Shown piece after piece: positions 23,167-33,789 of a stretch of DNA of 64,000 nucleotides. The notes below the pieces were generated by a model, which saw only the letters and a list, made by a program, of their open reading frames with translations, was not told the DNA's origin and searched no databases. How positions within the stretch are numbered: position 1 is the first letter of the stretch; every line of letters starts with the position of its first letter. Both the position numbers and the translations under genes were made by a program. Location: NCBI GenBank assembly GCA_020631735.1, contig CM036159.1:20375511-20439510 (forward strand), in the 5' to 3' direction. Source of the DNA: Saccharum officinarum (lineage: Eukaryota > Streptophyta > Magnoliopsida > Poales > Poaceae).

Positions 23167-23222
23167 AACGGAGAAGATATGCTCATTTTATGTGTTAGTC
23201 GCAAAACCATAAATATACCGAA

Positions 23223-24234
23223 CTATTTTTGGGTTTTAAATAAATAAAAATAGAATTCCATTTTCAAATCAGGACCGTGGGTTGATTTAAGAAAAAGGTA
23301 GGGGCCTGGGCGCAAAACAGCCAGTGGCTGTCGGCTCGGCGCCACGTGGTGCGCTGCGGCTAGGCGAGGCCGGTGGACCATGGTGCTGGGGCGCGGCAGC
23401 GGCCATGGTTGGCATCGGTGTGCTTGGCGCGGTGGTGGTGCAGTGCACAGCGGGGTGAGGCAAGGACGCAGGCGCACTGTGCGCGAGGCGGCGGCAGCAG
23501 GGCCTTCACCGGCGGCGAGGAGCGGCGGAGGCGGCATGTGCGTGGGGCGGCGACGGCTGCGCGCAGTCAAGGCGAGCGCGTCTCTCGGGCTAGGGCAGCG
23601 ACGATGCCTACATGGCTAGGCACGGGAAGGGCACGCGTCGCTCAGTGGAGCGGTGGCGTGGCATAGCAAGCGCAGGGCGCGGGGAGGGAGAAGACCCTGT
23701 AGCGGGGTCGCTGACAGGTGGGACCCACCCATCAGGACCATGACGCAAGGGCCCCGCGTGGCGGTGAGAGGGAGGGGGCGCGGCGTGCCATTGCGGGCGG
23801 ACTGGGCCGCCTGGCCACTTGGGCCGGCTGCGCGAGCGGGAGAGGGAGGCAGGCCACGGCCTGGGATGGACCGCGCTGGAGTGAGAGGGGGAGGAGGGGA
23901 GGGCGCGGCCCACGGGCAGGGCCAGCTCAACCGCGGGCCAGAAAAGAGGAAGAGGAGTGGGGGATAAAAGAAAAGGCTTTTCATTTTTCTAAATAGATTT
24001 TTGAAAAGAAAATCTATCCTAATTTGATTTAAGACAAAGCTAAGCACACAAGAACAAGCAATAAAACTGCAGCGGCATAAATGCAACAAACATTGTTTCT
24101 ATTTTATATTTCTTGTTAGTTTATTTTGTAAAATGTTTATTCATTCCTAGAAAAATAAATACAACTAACCAAATTAAATTCAAACTAATTCAAATAAATT
24201 CTAAATTTCAGAATTTTAAAATGAGGGTGTTACA
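23223..24234 (-). repeat. minus-strand gypsy LTR fragment
   Basis: Reading on the minus strand from 24234 the sequence begins TGTAACACCCTCATTTTAAA, then an AT-rich stretch, then a GC-rich block, the same layout as the LTR starting at 13241. It is joined directly to the pol fragment at 22894-23166 without gag. Long open frames in the GC-rich block on both strands have no recognisable domain and I treat them as composition effects. Confidence 0.6.
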
Positions 24235-24235
24235 G

Positions 24236-24390
24236 ACCCTACTGATCCGCGCCATCCCACGGAGGAGCACACAGTGAGCGCGGTCACCATCTATGCTAGA
24301 ACAAGGGTGAGCCTCTGCAAGAGGCTGATCAGGACGCACTCGATTCGGCTTTGATCTGAGTCCAACACTTCTAACTATAGCCGGAGTAAG
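24236..24390. repeat. direct repeat copy 2 (partner 22735-22893)
   Basis: Begins directly after the LTR terminus at 24234 and matches copy 1, with a short deletion around 24320. Confidence 0.8.
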
Positions 24391-24399
24391 AATAGGAGC

Positions 24400-24915
24400 T
24401 GTTTCTCAGGAAGACTGAGCAATTAGCGCTCGGAAGAAAGAGCAACTGTTGTGTTCGCGTGAGAGGCTCCTCATAGAGGGCAGGAGTTTTCGGAAGACAG
24501 AGCAACCACGTTTCTCAGGAAGACGGAGCAATTAGGCTGGAGTTATGGGCAGGAGTTTTCGGAAGAAAGAGCAACTGCGAGCAATTAGCGCTGGAGTTAC
24601 AGGCAAGAGCTTTTGCCGAAAGAGCAACCGCGTTTCTCGAGAAGACGGAGCAATTAGCGCTGGAGTTATGGGAATACAAAACTGGGGCTATTACTCTATA
24701 CATTACTCGAGTAATCACACCCGCACCATGTCATGGAGCAGAGCGGAGCAATTAGCGCTGGAGTTATGGGCAGGAGTTTTCGCCGAAAGAGCAACCGCGT
24801 TTCTTGGGGAAGGAGCAATTATCGCTGGAGTTACGGGAATACAAAACCGGGGCTATTACTTTGTACATTACTCGAGTAATCACACCCGCACCATGTCATG
24901 GGGCAGAGCGGAGCG
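24400..24915. repeat. complex minisatellite
   Basis: Repeated blocks GCAGGAGTTTTCG, GAAAGAGCAACCGCGTTTCT, GACGGAGCAATTAGCGCTGG and AGTTATGGG appear at least five times. A higher-order unit of 165 bp (GGAATACAAAACTGGGGC at 24671, again at 24836) also contains TACATTACTCGAGTAATCAC and CACCATGTCATGG. Confidence 0.8.
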
Positions 24916-25204
24916 GCCCGTGCCCGTGCACAACACGACATGCACGCCTCGCCACAGCTCTGTGGCGGCGGCACGCGTGCGTTCGGCACGCCTTTAACCT
25001 GTCTCGACTTCTCAATAGATGCACATGCCTCTCTCAACTTTTCAATAGACGCACACGTAGTTCGCCTATTTAAGTTGAGTTAACAAATAGTCAAAATCCC
25101 ATACGGGATTAAAACTATAATGCACCTTAACATTTTAATAGGGCCTGAGATTTATTTGATTTAATTAAATTAAATATGAGCCAAGCCCATATTAAATCTA
25201 ACAT

Positions 25205-25986
25205 GTTCATCATTATTATCACTACTGACATAATAAATCTTATTGTTGATCCTTTTGGGTCATCGATGAACTAGTCAGCTCCTGGAGGCTCAATATTTTC
25301 CTCCTTAGGAGCGACAGAGGCTTAATATTTTTCCTCCTTGAGAGAAGGATTCGACTGCTCAGTTGGCAGTAAACCAATCAAATTATTGTCATTCTTCAAA
25401 ATGTACTTGAAATTGCTTGAGCTTGTATCCCCAACTTGTTGTAATATTTGACGTTGTCGCCAATACTCCTCGGATGATAGGCCATGAGGCTTGGGCATGG
25501 TGGAATTGTGGATCAAATGAATGAAGATACGGACAAAACTAGAGTTGTAACAAAGTGCAAAAATGGTAACACAAGAGATGTGTTAACCTTTTCTTCTGAT
25601 TTATAACACATCTCTAGTGTGTTACAGTTTTGTGCTTTGATGCAACCCTAGTTTTTCCGTATCTTCTTCGTTTGATCCACAGTTCACCATGCCCAAGCTC
25701 CTAGGTCTATCTTTCAAGAGTACTGGGAGCACTAGCGACAACGTGAAATGTTACAACAAGTTGTGGACACAAGCTGAAGCAATTCAAGGTAAATTTTGAA
25801 GAGTGCCAATAATTTAATTCGTGCACCACCTAATGAGCAGTCGAATCCTTCTCCCAAGGAGGACAATATTAAGCCTTCGGTTGCTCCCAAGAAGGTAAAT
25901 ATTGAGCATCCACGCGCTAACTGAGTTCATAAACAAACTTAAAAGGATCGACGGTGAGATTTATTATGTAGTGATGATAGTGATGA
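25205..25986. repeat. 780-bp imperfect inverted repeat (hairpin-forming)
   Basis: Left arm 25205-25585, short spacer, right arm 25602-25986. Matching segments include CCTTGAGAGAAGGATTCGAC with GTCGAATCCTTCTCCCAAGG, CTTGGGCATGGTG with CACCATGCCCAAG, and an innermost stem GTAACACAAGAGATGTGTTA with TAACACATCTCTAGTGTGTT. Arms look roughly 75-85% alike. The left arm holds a minus frame starting MPKPHGLSSEEYWRQRQIL (25516-25322); the right arm holds a decayed version on plus starting MPKLLGLS. Confidence 0.85.
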
Positions 25987-27739
25987 ATCGACCTTCGAAG
26001 TAACGAAGATGATACTAGTCACATCGAATACGAAGGTCAAGGTTCAAACGACGTTCAAGGCCTGGTACTGCAGGAGCTTAACAATGGCTCCTATGAAGAC
26101 GACGAATCTAACCCAAAGTAAGATGAAGTTTTTATTCTACCTCAGCTGTTGTTTAAAAATTCTATACATTATTCTATTCAAATAAGCATCAAGCCGTCAA
26201 CTGTTAGTTTCTTATCTAGTTATAGGTCATTTGTCAGTATTTGATTTATGCAAATGGAGTGGTTCATGACGCATCTAATTCAATACGCCTCGCTCTCCTA
26301 GCACTTTATGGCATAATTTTATTCCTTTTCTTTTCAGTAATGCAGCCTTATTTCAATCCAAACTATAAAATCTAGTCATACCCATAGCCTGAAAAGGAAT
26401 AGACCCACGCGGGTTAATTAAACATCACAAAATGTTACGTCATGAGTCCACGCCTCGAGGGGCCGGCTCGACGCGGACTTGAGCGACTCGGCTTGAACTG
26501 TCGAGTGTGACGAGCATGCCGGCCGGATGGCGGATCGTCCTAGGGCGGAGCGAGGGCGCCGTGATAATCGACCGCCGCCACCACGCGCCTGCTAGGCCCG
26601 TCGCCATCTGCCTGCCCCGCTGCGCCCGCGTGGCGTCGGCGGCCCCCGCCTGACGAACGAAACTTTGCGTTGATTTTTGCTTGGAAGCGGTGCAACGATC
26701 GACTTGCTTGGGCTCGGCCACGCCCACGCGGCCACGCATGCCACCTCGAATTCTAACGAGTCGGGGGATGCGTTTTATGTGAGTTCTACGTAGAATTTGA
26801 AACTATAACTAGAGCAAGTACGTCGACATTGTCTCATAGATGATTTTGTATGGTGCTACATAATTATAAGACGACTGAACAACCAACACATATAATGAGT
26901 TATCTTTTAAGATATCTTATATTAATTAATTATTCTTAATTTTTATAATCAATGAAGAGAGATCTCTGTGAATTGTATAGCAATATTAAGTCATGCAATG
27001 GTGAAAATAGTTGTCTCATGGCCATTGTATTTTTTTTTTGGCTTATGGTGAGACGGTTGCTTCACCAACCAACCACATCTTTCTCTTACCTTTCCCTTTC
27101 TCCTCCATGTCAACAAAAATCCTATGTGACATTCTACGAGATGACATTTAAGATGGCTTACCTGGCCTTTTTCAGATCTCATGGTCCACTAAACTTTAGA
27201 CCATCTTAGCTCTTAAAGCTCCAAACATATGGCTAAAGTTATGCCTAGAGTTTAGTCAATCTCATAAAAAGAGCATTAGTTCATTACGTTATAAAAGTAA
27301 GCTAAATTGGTCTAAAATTTAGCTTTTAAAGATTTTGTGCATCCACCACGTACTCAAACGGATATGTTTGCTAGTTAAACGTAAGATTGTTACTTGTAGT
27401 AAAACACTGATATATTTGCTAGTTATTATTATTTATAAACCGGAGACGACTATATAAAGTCTTGCCCTTACTTTTGAGCCCTTATTAAAGCAGCCCGTAC
27501 GCCATGCCATTCTAACGTTAAAGAGCCGATTTTGGTCTTTACGATTGATGACAGTACAACACATGTTCCATGACTAACCATGCTGATAATTGCACACTTT
27601 CTTCTTTAATTAATTTGATATAGTTGTATAGTACCCCGGGTACTGTATCCTTTATCTCAAGCAAATGGCAATGTTTTGAGTGCAAACAAACTACTACGAG
27701 AGCAAACACCCCACGAGAGCAAAAACCCGCAATTCGGCA
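25987..27739. other. intergenic, no supported gene
   Basis: AT-rich with one isolated GC-rich block at 26440-26740 that has open frames but no recognisable domain. Segments near 26810-27180 and 27200-27330 look like MITE debris without clear ends. Confidence 0.45.
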
Positions 27740-28985
27740 AGGCAGATGCTAGTGCCCGGATGTCCGGACGGAAGCGCGCATCCGAACGCCCGCGGCTCCT
27801 CCATCACGCATGTATACGGAAACGCTGTACCCGCTGCTCCTTCCTCCTTATCCCCTCTTCTCTCTCCGCAAATCAAGACGCCACGTCTCCTCTCTGCGCG
27901 CTCCTTTCCCCTAAACCCCCTCCTCTCTCCATACGGGCAGGACCCAGGAGCCGGGACGAGGACGACTGGATGAGCGCGCCTCGTCCGTACGACTCCAAGT
28001 GTGCCACACACCTCGGCCCCGGCCCCCGGCATGCCCCATCCGCCGGTCCCGGCTCGCAGCGGTCCATCCCCGACGCTCGGGCTGTGCCCATGACTCGCTG
28101 CCTCTGAAATACGAAACACTTAGATGCAACATACGTCTAAAGCAGATGGAACATTTAGAACATACACTTGAAACATATGTGTGAAACATATATAACATCC
28201 AGATAAAACACTTGCAACTTGCAATATGAAAACACTTATTGCAACATAAGACTGAAACAGCTAAAACACTTCGAACATACTCTTGCGACATATATGTATA
28301 TGAAACATCCAAATCGAAACTCTTGCAACATACGTCTGAAACATATTAAACATTTTGAACAAATGCTTGCAACATGCCTTTAAAACACTTGTAACATACC
28401 TCTGAAACACTTGCAACATCCCGATCTACTTCTGCAACATCCGCATAAAGCACTTGCAACATACCTTTGAAACATATGTAACACTTGAAACATACGTTTG
28501 CAACATGCGCTTTCAGTGCAATATCTCCTTGCTATTTTGGAACGGAGGCTCGTCAGCGCGTGGAGTTTACAGGTGTAGAGCTCGCCGCTTCGGTGGAGAA
28601 TACCATGGCAGGTCCAGTGTAGAAGGCCGCGGTGTGTCCACGTGCTCTAGAAGGCCGCGGTGGGCAAGATGCGCGGTGGAGAGGGAGGAAGATGGGCTGC
28701 TGCGCTTTGGCGCAGTTTGAGATGCCGCCTGACAGAGCGGAGGCACGGTGGAGAGGGGGTCGCGGTGGAGATGTTGCCTGGTGGAGCGGAGGCATGGTGG
28801 AGAGCGTGGTCGATGTCGCGGTCTCGCAGAGACGGACCTACGGTGAGGTGAGTTTTTTTTTCCTGTGAGATCAGTTGAAGGGCGAGTGGATGAGCACATA
28901 AGGATGATCGTTGAGCTGGCATGGGCGGCCCACTGTCAGGAGGGTCCGGACGGACGCCTGTACCGAGAATTACCGATTCAGCAAC
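27740..28985 (+). mobile_element. unclassified non-autonomous transposon with degenerate GAAACA/GCAACAT repeats, copy A
   Basis: GC-rich left end (GATGCTAGTGCCCGGATGTCCGGACGG), then 28111-28520 of degenerate short repeats built from GAAACACTTGCAACATACGTCT-like words, then a GC-rich right part starting near GGAGGCTCGTCAGCGCGTGG. Related copies in this window: 42085-43497 (minus), 46795-47650 and 57705-58815. Ends are approximate. Its right end lies only about 150 bp before the start codon of the galactosyltransferase gene. Confidence 0.6.
28111..28520. repeat. degenerate ~20-bp repeat array (copy A)
   Basis: About 20 irregular units alternating GCAACATACCTCTGAAACA-like and AAACACTTGCAACATAC-like words. 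Confidence 0.8.
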
Positions 28986-29138
28986 TAAGGACGTGCACGC
29001 GAAAAAAAAAACGAACAAGCCCATCTCCTGCACCTTAAACCTCGCGAGTTTTCCAAAGCTCGGCTCGAACGCACCGTTTCCCTCTTGTCGTCACCACTCA
29101 CCGCCCTCCAGAAAATCCAACACGTGCCGGCGCCGCCC

Positions 29139-32100
29139 ATGCGCCGGCAACGCCGCACCGCCGGCGGCCTCCGCCCGGTGCTGCTGCTACTCCCCTTTGC
29201 CGTGTTCGTTTCGGTCGCAACCTTCTCCCTACACTCCGCCGACCGCCTCCTTCCCAGCTCTGACACGGCGCAGCAGGCCGCTTCGCCGTCCCTGCACCAG
29301 CAGCATCGGCTGCCCACCTCCACCCTCGACGTGCGCGCGCTCGACGCCGCCGCCCCGGCCCCGCCGCTGCACGCGGCCGCCGCGCGCGCCTTCCGGTCCG
29401 GCGGGCGCCTCCTCCGCGACGTCCTCTCCTCCTCCCCCTTGTCATCCGCCCCGCCCGCGGCCGTGGGTGTCGGCGGCGCGACGCGGTGCCCGGCCTCGAT
29501 CACGCGGTCGGGCGCGTATCTCCGCCTCCGCCATGCTGGCGGCGGCGGCGTCCTGCTGCCCCTGCCCTGCGGGCTGGCGCTGGGGTCACACGTCACGCTG
29601 GTCGGCGCGCCGCGGGGCGGTCGAGGCGCCGCTGGCGTGGCGCAGTTTTCGGTGGAGCTGCGCGGTGAAGGCGACGGGGACGCGGCGCCGAGGATACTGC
29701 ACTTCAACCCGCGGCTCAGCGGGGACTGGAGCCGGCGCCCGGTGATCGAGCTGAACACGCGCTTCCGCGGACAATGGGGACCCGCGCTCCGGTGCGATGG
29801 CCGTCCGTCGCGCCCCGACGAGGAGACCGGTGCGTCGGTGCCCCTGTCTCTTCCTTGCTTGCTGTGACAGTACCAGTGGTACTTTTTACCATCAATGATT
29901 GCACGGTGATAGTTATACTGTTAAATAGACTGGAGGATTAATCGTCAATGGTGGCCCAAATCCGTGAGGAACCAGTTTATAACTTTATATAGTAGGGAAA
30001 AAAACGTGATGGTACTCAACAGAGTAAATTAGGATGTTACTTTGCATTAAGAGAGCTGTGTTCGCGCCTTCAGGGTAGGTGTTTCTATGATTGTAGTTTT
30101 GATCGTACGGTTGGTGCACAAAAGTCTCTGCCTCTCGGCTCTTTTGGGATGTTCCATTAATTAGCATTGTAGCTTTTGACACATGGGGTTATTTGTTTGC
30201 AATCTGACTGTACCAGTGGATCCTAGGGAACTATTCAAATAGAAAATTGCTGCAACCGGCTGTGTTGCTCAATTCCTACTAGTACTTACTGATAGCCATA
30301 GCGTTCCTACTTTTATGGATGCAATGGTATGTCATTCCAGCATTGGGAAACTCCTAACTAACGAATTGTAGATATGAAAATGTCGGTCTAAGAGTACTGT
30401 AGTGATTGTTCTTTTGAGGAGGGCAGCAAGAAAGTTTAGTTGATCTTTGACAAACTGAATGAGCCCCAATATGTTGCTGCACAACCCGTTCTGGTCCTTC
30501 CCAACAATAAGTTTCCTTCGTTTAGTTGATGCTTCTATAAAAGGAGACATGCCTCCTTGTCGAGAATCGCAATGCCATGCGAACAGCTTATACATAGTGG
30601 AGTCCTCTCATCCTCTGCCACCATTTTTACTAGAGCTGTTGGCACATGTGGTAGAAGCAATTCATGGTTTGTTTCTTTTCCTTTAACATGACAGTATTCG
30701 TGTTACCATTTCCTGTTGTAGCATATCTGTTAGCTGTAGTGGTAGTGCACATGTTATGATTTTCTCATGTAGTGTGTCTGTTAGTTGTTGCTATTCCTAG
30801 GCTCCTAGCTCAGCAACAGATGAAACCCAGTATAACTGAACCTGCCATCAAGCATTTGTACCCTGAGCGCTCAGTTGTGCAATCATAAACAACACAGAAT
30901 AGCTGTGGATACTATATCTTTTTTGTTTTCCTTTTTTTTTAAAAAAAGGTGAATTTCTGTCTCTTTGGTCTTACATAATCTATATACATTGTACGAAATG
31001 TTTATGTTGATGCACCCGTGTAGATATTATAGACCATAGAGATGGCGGACACAATCCTTTCTAGGTTCTACAAAATGTTGCCCAACATCTCCATAGTTAA
31101 AATGTATACCTGATTCGTAGAGGATGCCTGCCTGACAACATTATGGTATTCTACATAAATTGTTTGTATTGAGAACTGTTGACATCATGAAAAAAGTTTG
31201 GCAGATTATTGATGTCAGATATCTTATATTGCTAACCGTGGCGCAGTTGATGGATTAGTGACATGTGAGGAATGGTCTGGAAACATTGGTGGTGCATCAG
31301 AGGAGTTGAAGAGATTGTCGTTGGGGAACCGTATTGCTGGAAAGAATAACAGAAATTGGATACATCGGCCATATCCATTCTTGGAGGAAGAACTGTTTGT
31401 TCTAACACTAAGTACTGGTTTAGAAGGCTACCATTTTCATGTTGATGGGAAGCATGTCACATCTTTTCCTTACCGTGTTGTAAGCTGAGCTTCCTTTCTA
31501 AACCATTTACTTGATTTTTTGCGTGCCCTGTTCTTGTTTCTTAATTGGCAATAATCTGTTGGTGCATTTTTTTTATTTCAAGGGCTTTGTTCCTGAGGAT
31601 GCAAAAATCTTTTCTGTGAATGGTAATATTGACATCAAATCAATAGTAGCTGGTTCTTTACCAACAGCTCATCCAAGCATTGTACAAAGAAATCTGGAGT
31701 TTCTGACAGAACTAAAAACCCCTCCTCTTGGCAAAGAGAATGTTTTGCTGTTCATAGGCGTTCTTTCAGCGGGGAGCCATTTCACTGAGCGTATGGCCGT
31801 GAGGAGATCTTGGATGTCTTTGGTGCGAAATTCATCAAGCATAGTGGCACGTTTTTTTGTTGCATTGGTAATACCTCGAAAAAATTGTCTTCCTCCGTTT
31901 TTGTCTTGATAGGAACATAAATAACTGAAACATGTTTTAGGGCAGAACGGCAGAAAGGAAGTGAATGAAGATTTGATAAAAGAAGCAGATTTCTTCAGGG
32001 ACATTGTCATTGTCCCTTTTGCAGATAGCTATGATCTGGTTGTTCTGAAGACTGTTGCCATTTGTGACTATGTGGTATGTAGCACAAGGGTGTATAAACA

Positions 32101-33789
32101 CATTATAAGAGTATTTCAAGTGCATTTTCTGACAATTTGTATGCACATGCTCTCCCATTTTTCATGTTGTTGTTTGAACTTCGAAGGCTCGTGTTGTTCT
32201 GGCGAAGTATGTCATGAAGTGTGATGATGATACCTTTGTTAGACTTGATTCAGTAATGGCTGAAGTTAAAAAAATCCAAGATGGCAAAAGCTTCTATTTG
32301 GGGAACATGAACTACTACCACAGGCCACTGCGGGAGGGAAAATGGGCTGTCTCGTACGAGGTAAAATGTCATCTCCATGGCTTATTTTTAAGATACACAG
32401 ATTGATTATTACTCCAGTTATATGGCTTTAGATATGAGAAGTAGTGAAACATTCATGGTACAAACACAACAAAGAGTCTCTGTTTTTTTTCGAAAACGTG
32501 CTTGGCACGTGTCTCATTAAGAGAAGTTAGAGTTGGTACACAGTTGTGCGGTGAACAACGGCGAGTTGTCGAGGACACCGCACAGACACACACTAACACA
32601 AATCACTGGCTTGACGGTGGAGCTAAGATATTGTACTAACTAAAGAACAAATTTTGCGACAATGGGAGATGACCCCGCTAGTCCCGGCACATGCGCCGCC
32701 GCCCGCGGGCACCAACGGGGTAGAGCTCCAGCAATGCCTCGCGCTTGGACGACGACAACGGCTCTCAGAATGACAAATCAAATATCTGTTTTGTAACTAG
32801 TATAGGGTAGTTGCATGAAACTTCAATGTCGTGAAATAATTGAACTGTCGTATTTTCCGATTGCTAAAGTGGAAGATCTGCCATTTACATTTACACCTTG
32901 TCACTACCCTATGGATGCGGTATCCTTCAGAAGTGCTACAGCACTGAGTTTGACTGAACAAATGGTTTGAAAGACATTTGTTAGGCATGTAACTGGCTGT
33001 CACTTCATGAGCATCACAAGATGTCCACGTGAATACATTATTGTCTCCTGTAATCATGTAGGCTAACTGTCTCTCACTGCAGCACGCATGATTGATGTGT
33101 ATCAATTGAACTCTTTTGTAATGTTGTTTCAAATTCCAGGAGTGGCCCAGAGAAGAGTACCCACCTTATGCTGATGGTGCAGGCTATGTCGTTTCTTCTG
33201 ACATTGCAAACTTCGTCTCATCCGAAATGAAGAATGGCCGACTAAACGTAAGATCTCTTTCCACTCCTTTCGTATCATATCAGGTAGCAGAGGATATATT
33301 AGCTGCATGCAACCTGCAAACCAAATGGGATCCACACTAGCACTCAAGAACCACCTGCTTTAACTTTGGTTTCCCGTGGATGATACCACTCTTGTTGAAA
33401 ACAGAAAAAACATGAACCCACCCAATCATGCCTGACCCTGAAAAGATTTACCAAAAGTCAAAAGCCGTGCTCATCGCCATGCAGTCAGTGGCCGTGTGCA
33501 CGGGTGCTTAACAAATGATTACATACTGAGTCTTCAAGGGAATAAACAACAACAAATGATTGCGTTTCCTCAGCTGTTCAAGATGGAGGATGTGAGCATG
33601 GGGATGTGGGTGGGGCGATTCAACCGCTCAGGGACGGGGAACGCCGTTGCGTACGTCCACAGCGCCGGTTTCTGCCAGTCCGGCTGCGTCCATGGCTACC
33701 TCACGGCGCACTACCAGTCGCCGGCGCAGATGGCGTGCCTCTGGGAGATGCTACGGCAAGGCAAGGCGTGGTGCTGCAACGCAAGGTGA
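29139..33789 (+). CDS. hydroxyproline O-galactosyltransferase-like protein (galectin + GT31 domains)
   Basis: Seven exons: 29139-29829, 31247-31479, 31583-31867, 31946-32074, 32187-32360, 33140-33247, 33574-33789. All introns are GT-AG and phases agree, giving 611 aa. Residues 11-30 ([20 protein letters not shown]) are a type II membrane anchor. A galectin-like domain covers about 140-308 ([35 protein letters not shown]). The galactosyltransferase GT31 domain covers about 360-565 ([31 protein letters not shown], the DxD site in [10 protein letters not shown] at 459-461, [21 protein letters not shown]). This layout is that of plant GALT2-6-type Golgi enzymes that add the first galactose to hydroxyproline of arabinogalactan proteins. 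Exon 4 must use the second AG (31944-31945), because the first gives a stop. A more upstream in-frame start has no ATG. Which paralogue this is cannot be told from sequence alone. Confidence 0.92.
32480..32800. mobile_element. probable retroelement tail inside intron 5 of the galactosyltransferase gene
   Basis: TTTTTTTTCGAAAACGTGC followed by GCACGTGTCTCATTAAGAGAAG is typical of a 3'-end sequence of plant LINE-type elements read on the minus strand. It sits in the largest of the later introns. Boundaries are uncertain. Confidence 0.4.

Noticed and set aside
23223..24089. Long overlapping frames on both strands
   Set aside because: GC-rich LTR block of a minus-strand gypsy element; proline/arginine-rich and without domains.
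29085..29138. Longer N-terminus for the galactosyltransferase
   Set aside because: It would need a TTG start; the first ATG at 29139 leads straight into a basic stretch and a membrane anchor as the family expects.
31941..31945. Acceptor at 31939-31940 for exon 4 of the galactosyltransferase
   Set aside because: It gives an in-frame TGA after seven codons; the AG at 31944-31945 restores the family motif NGRKEVNED.
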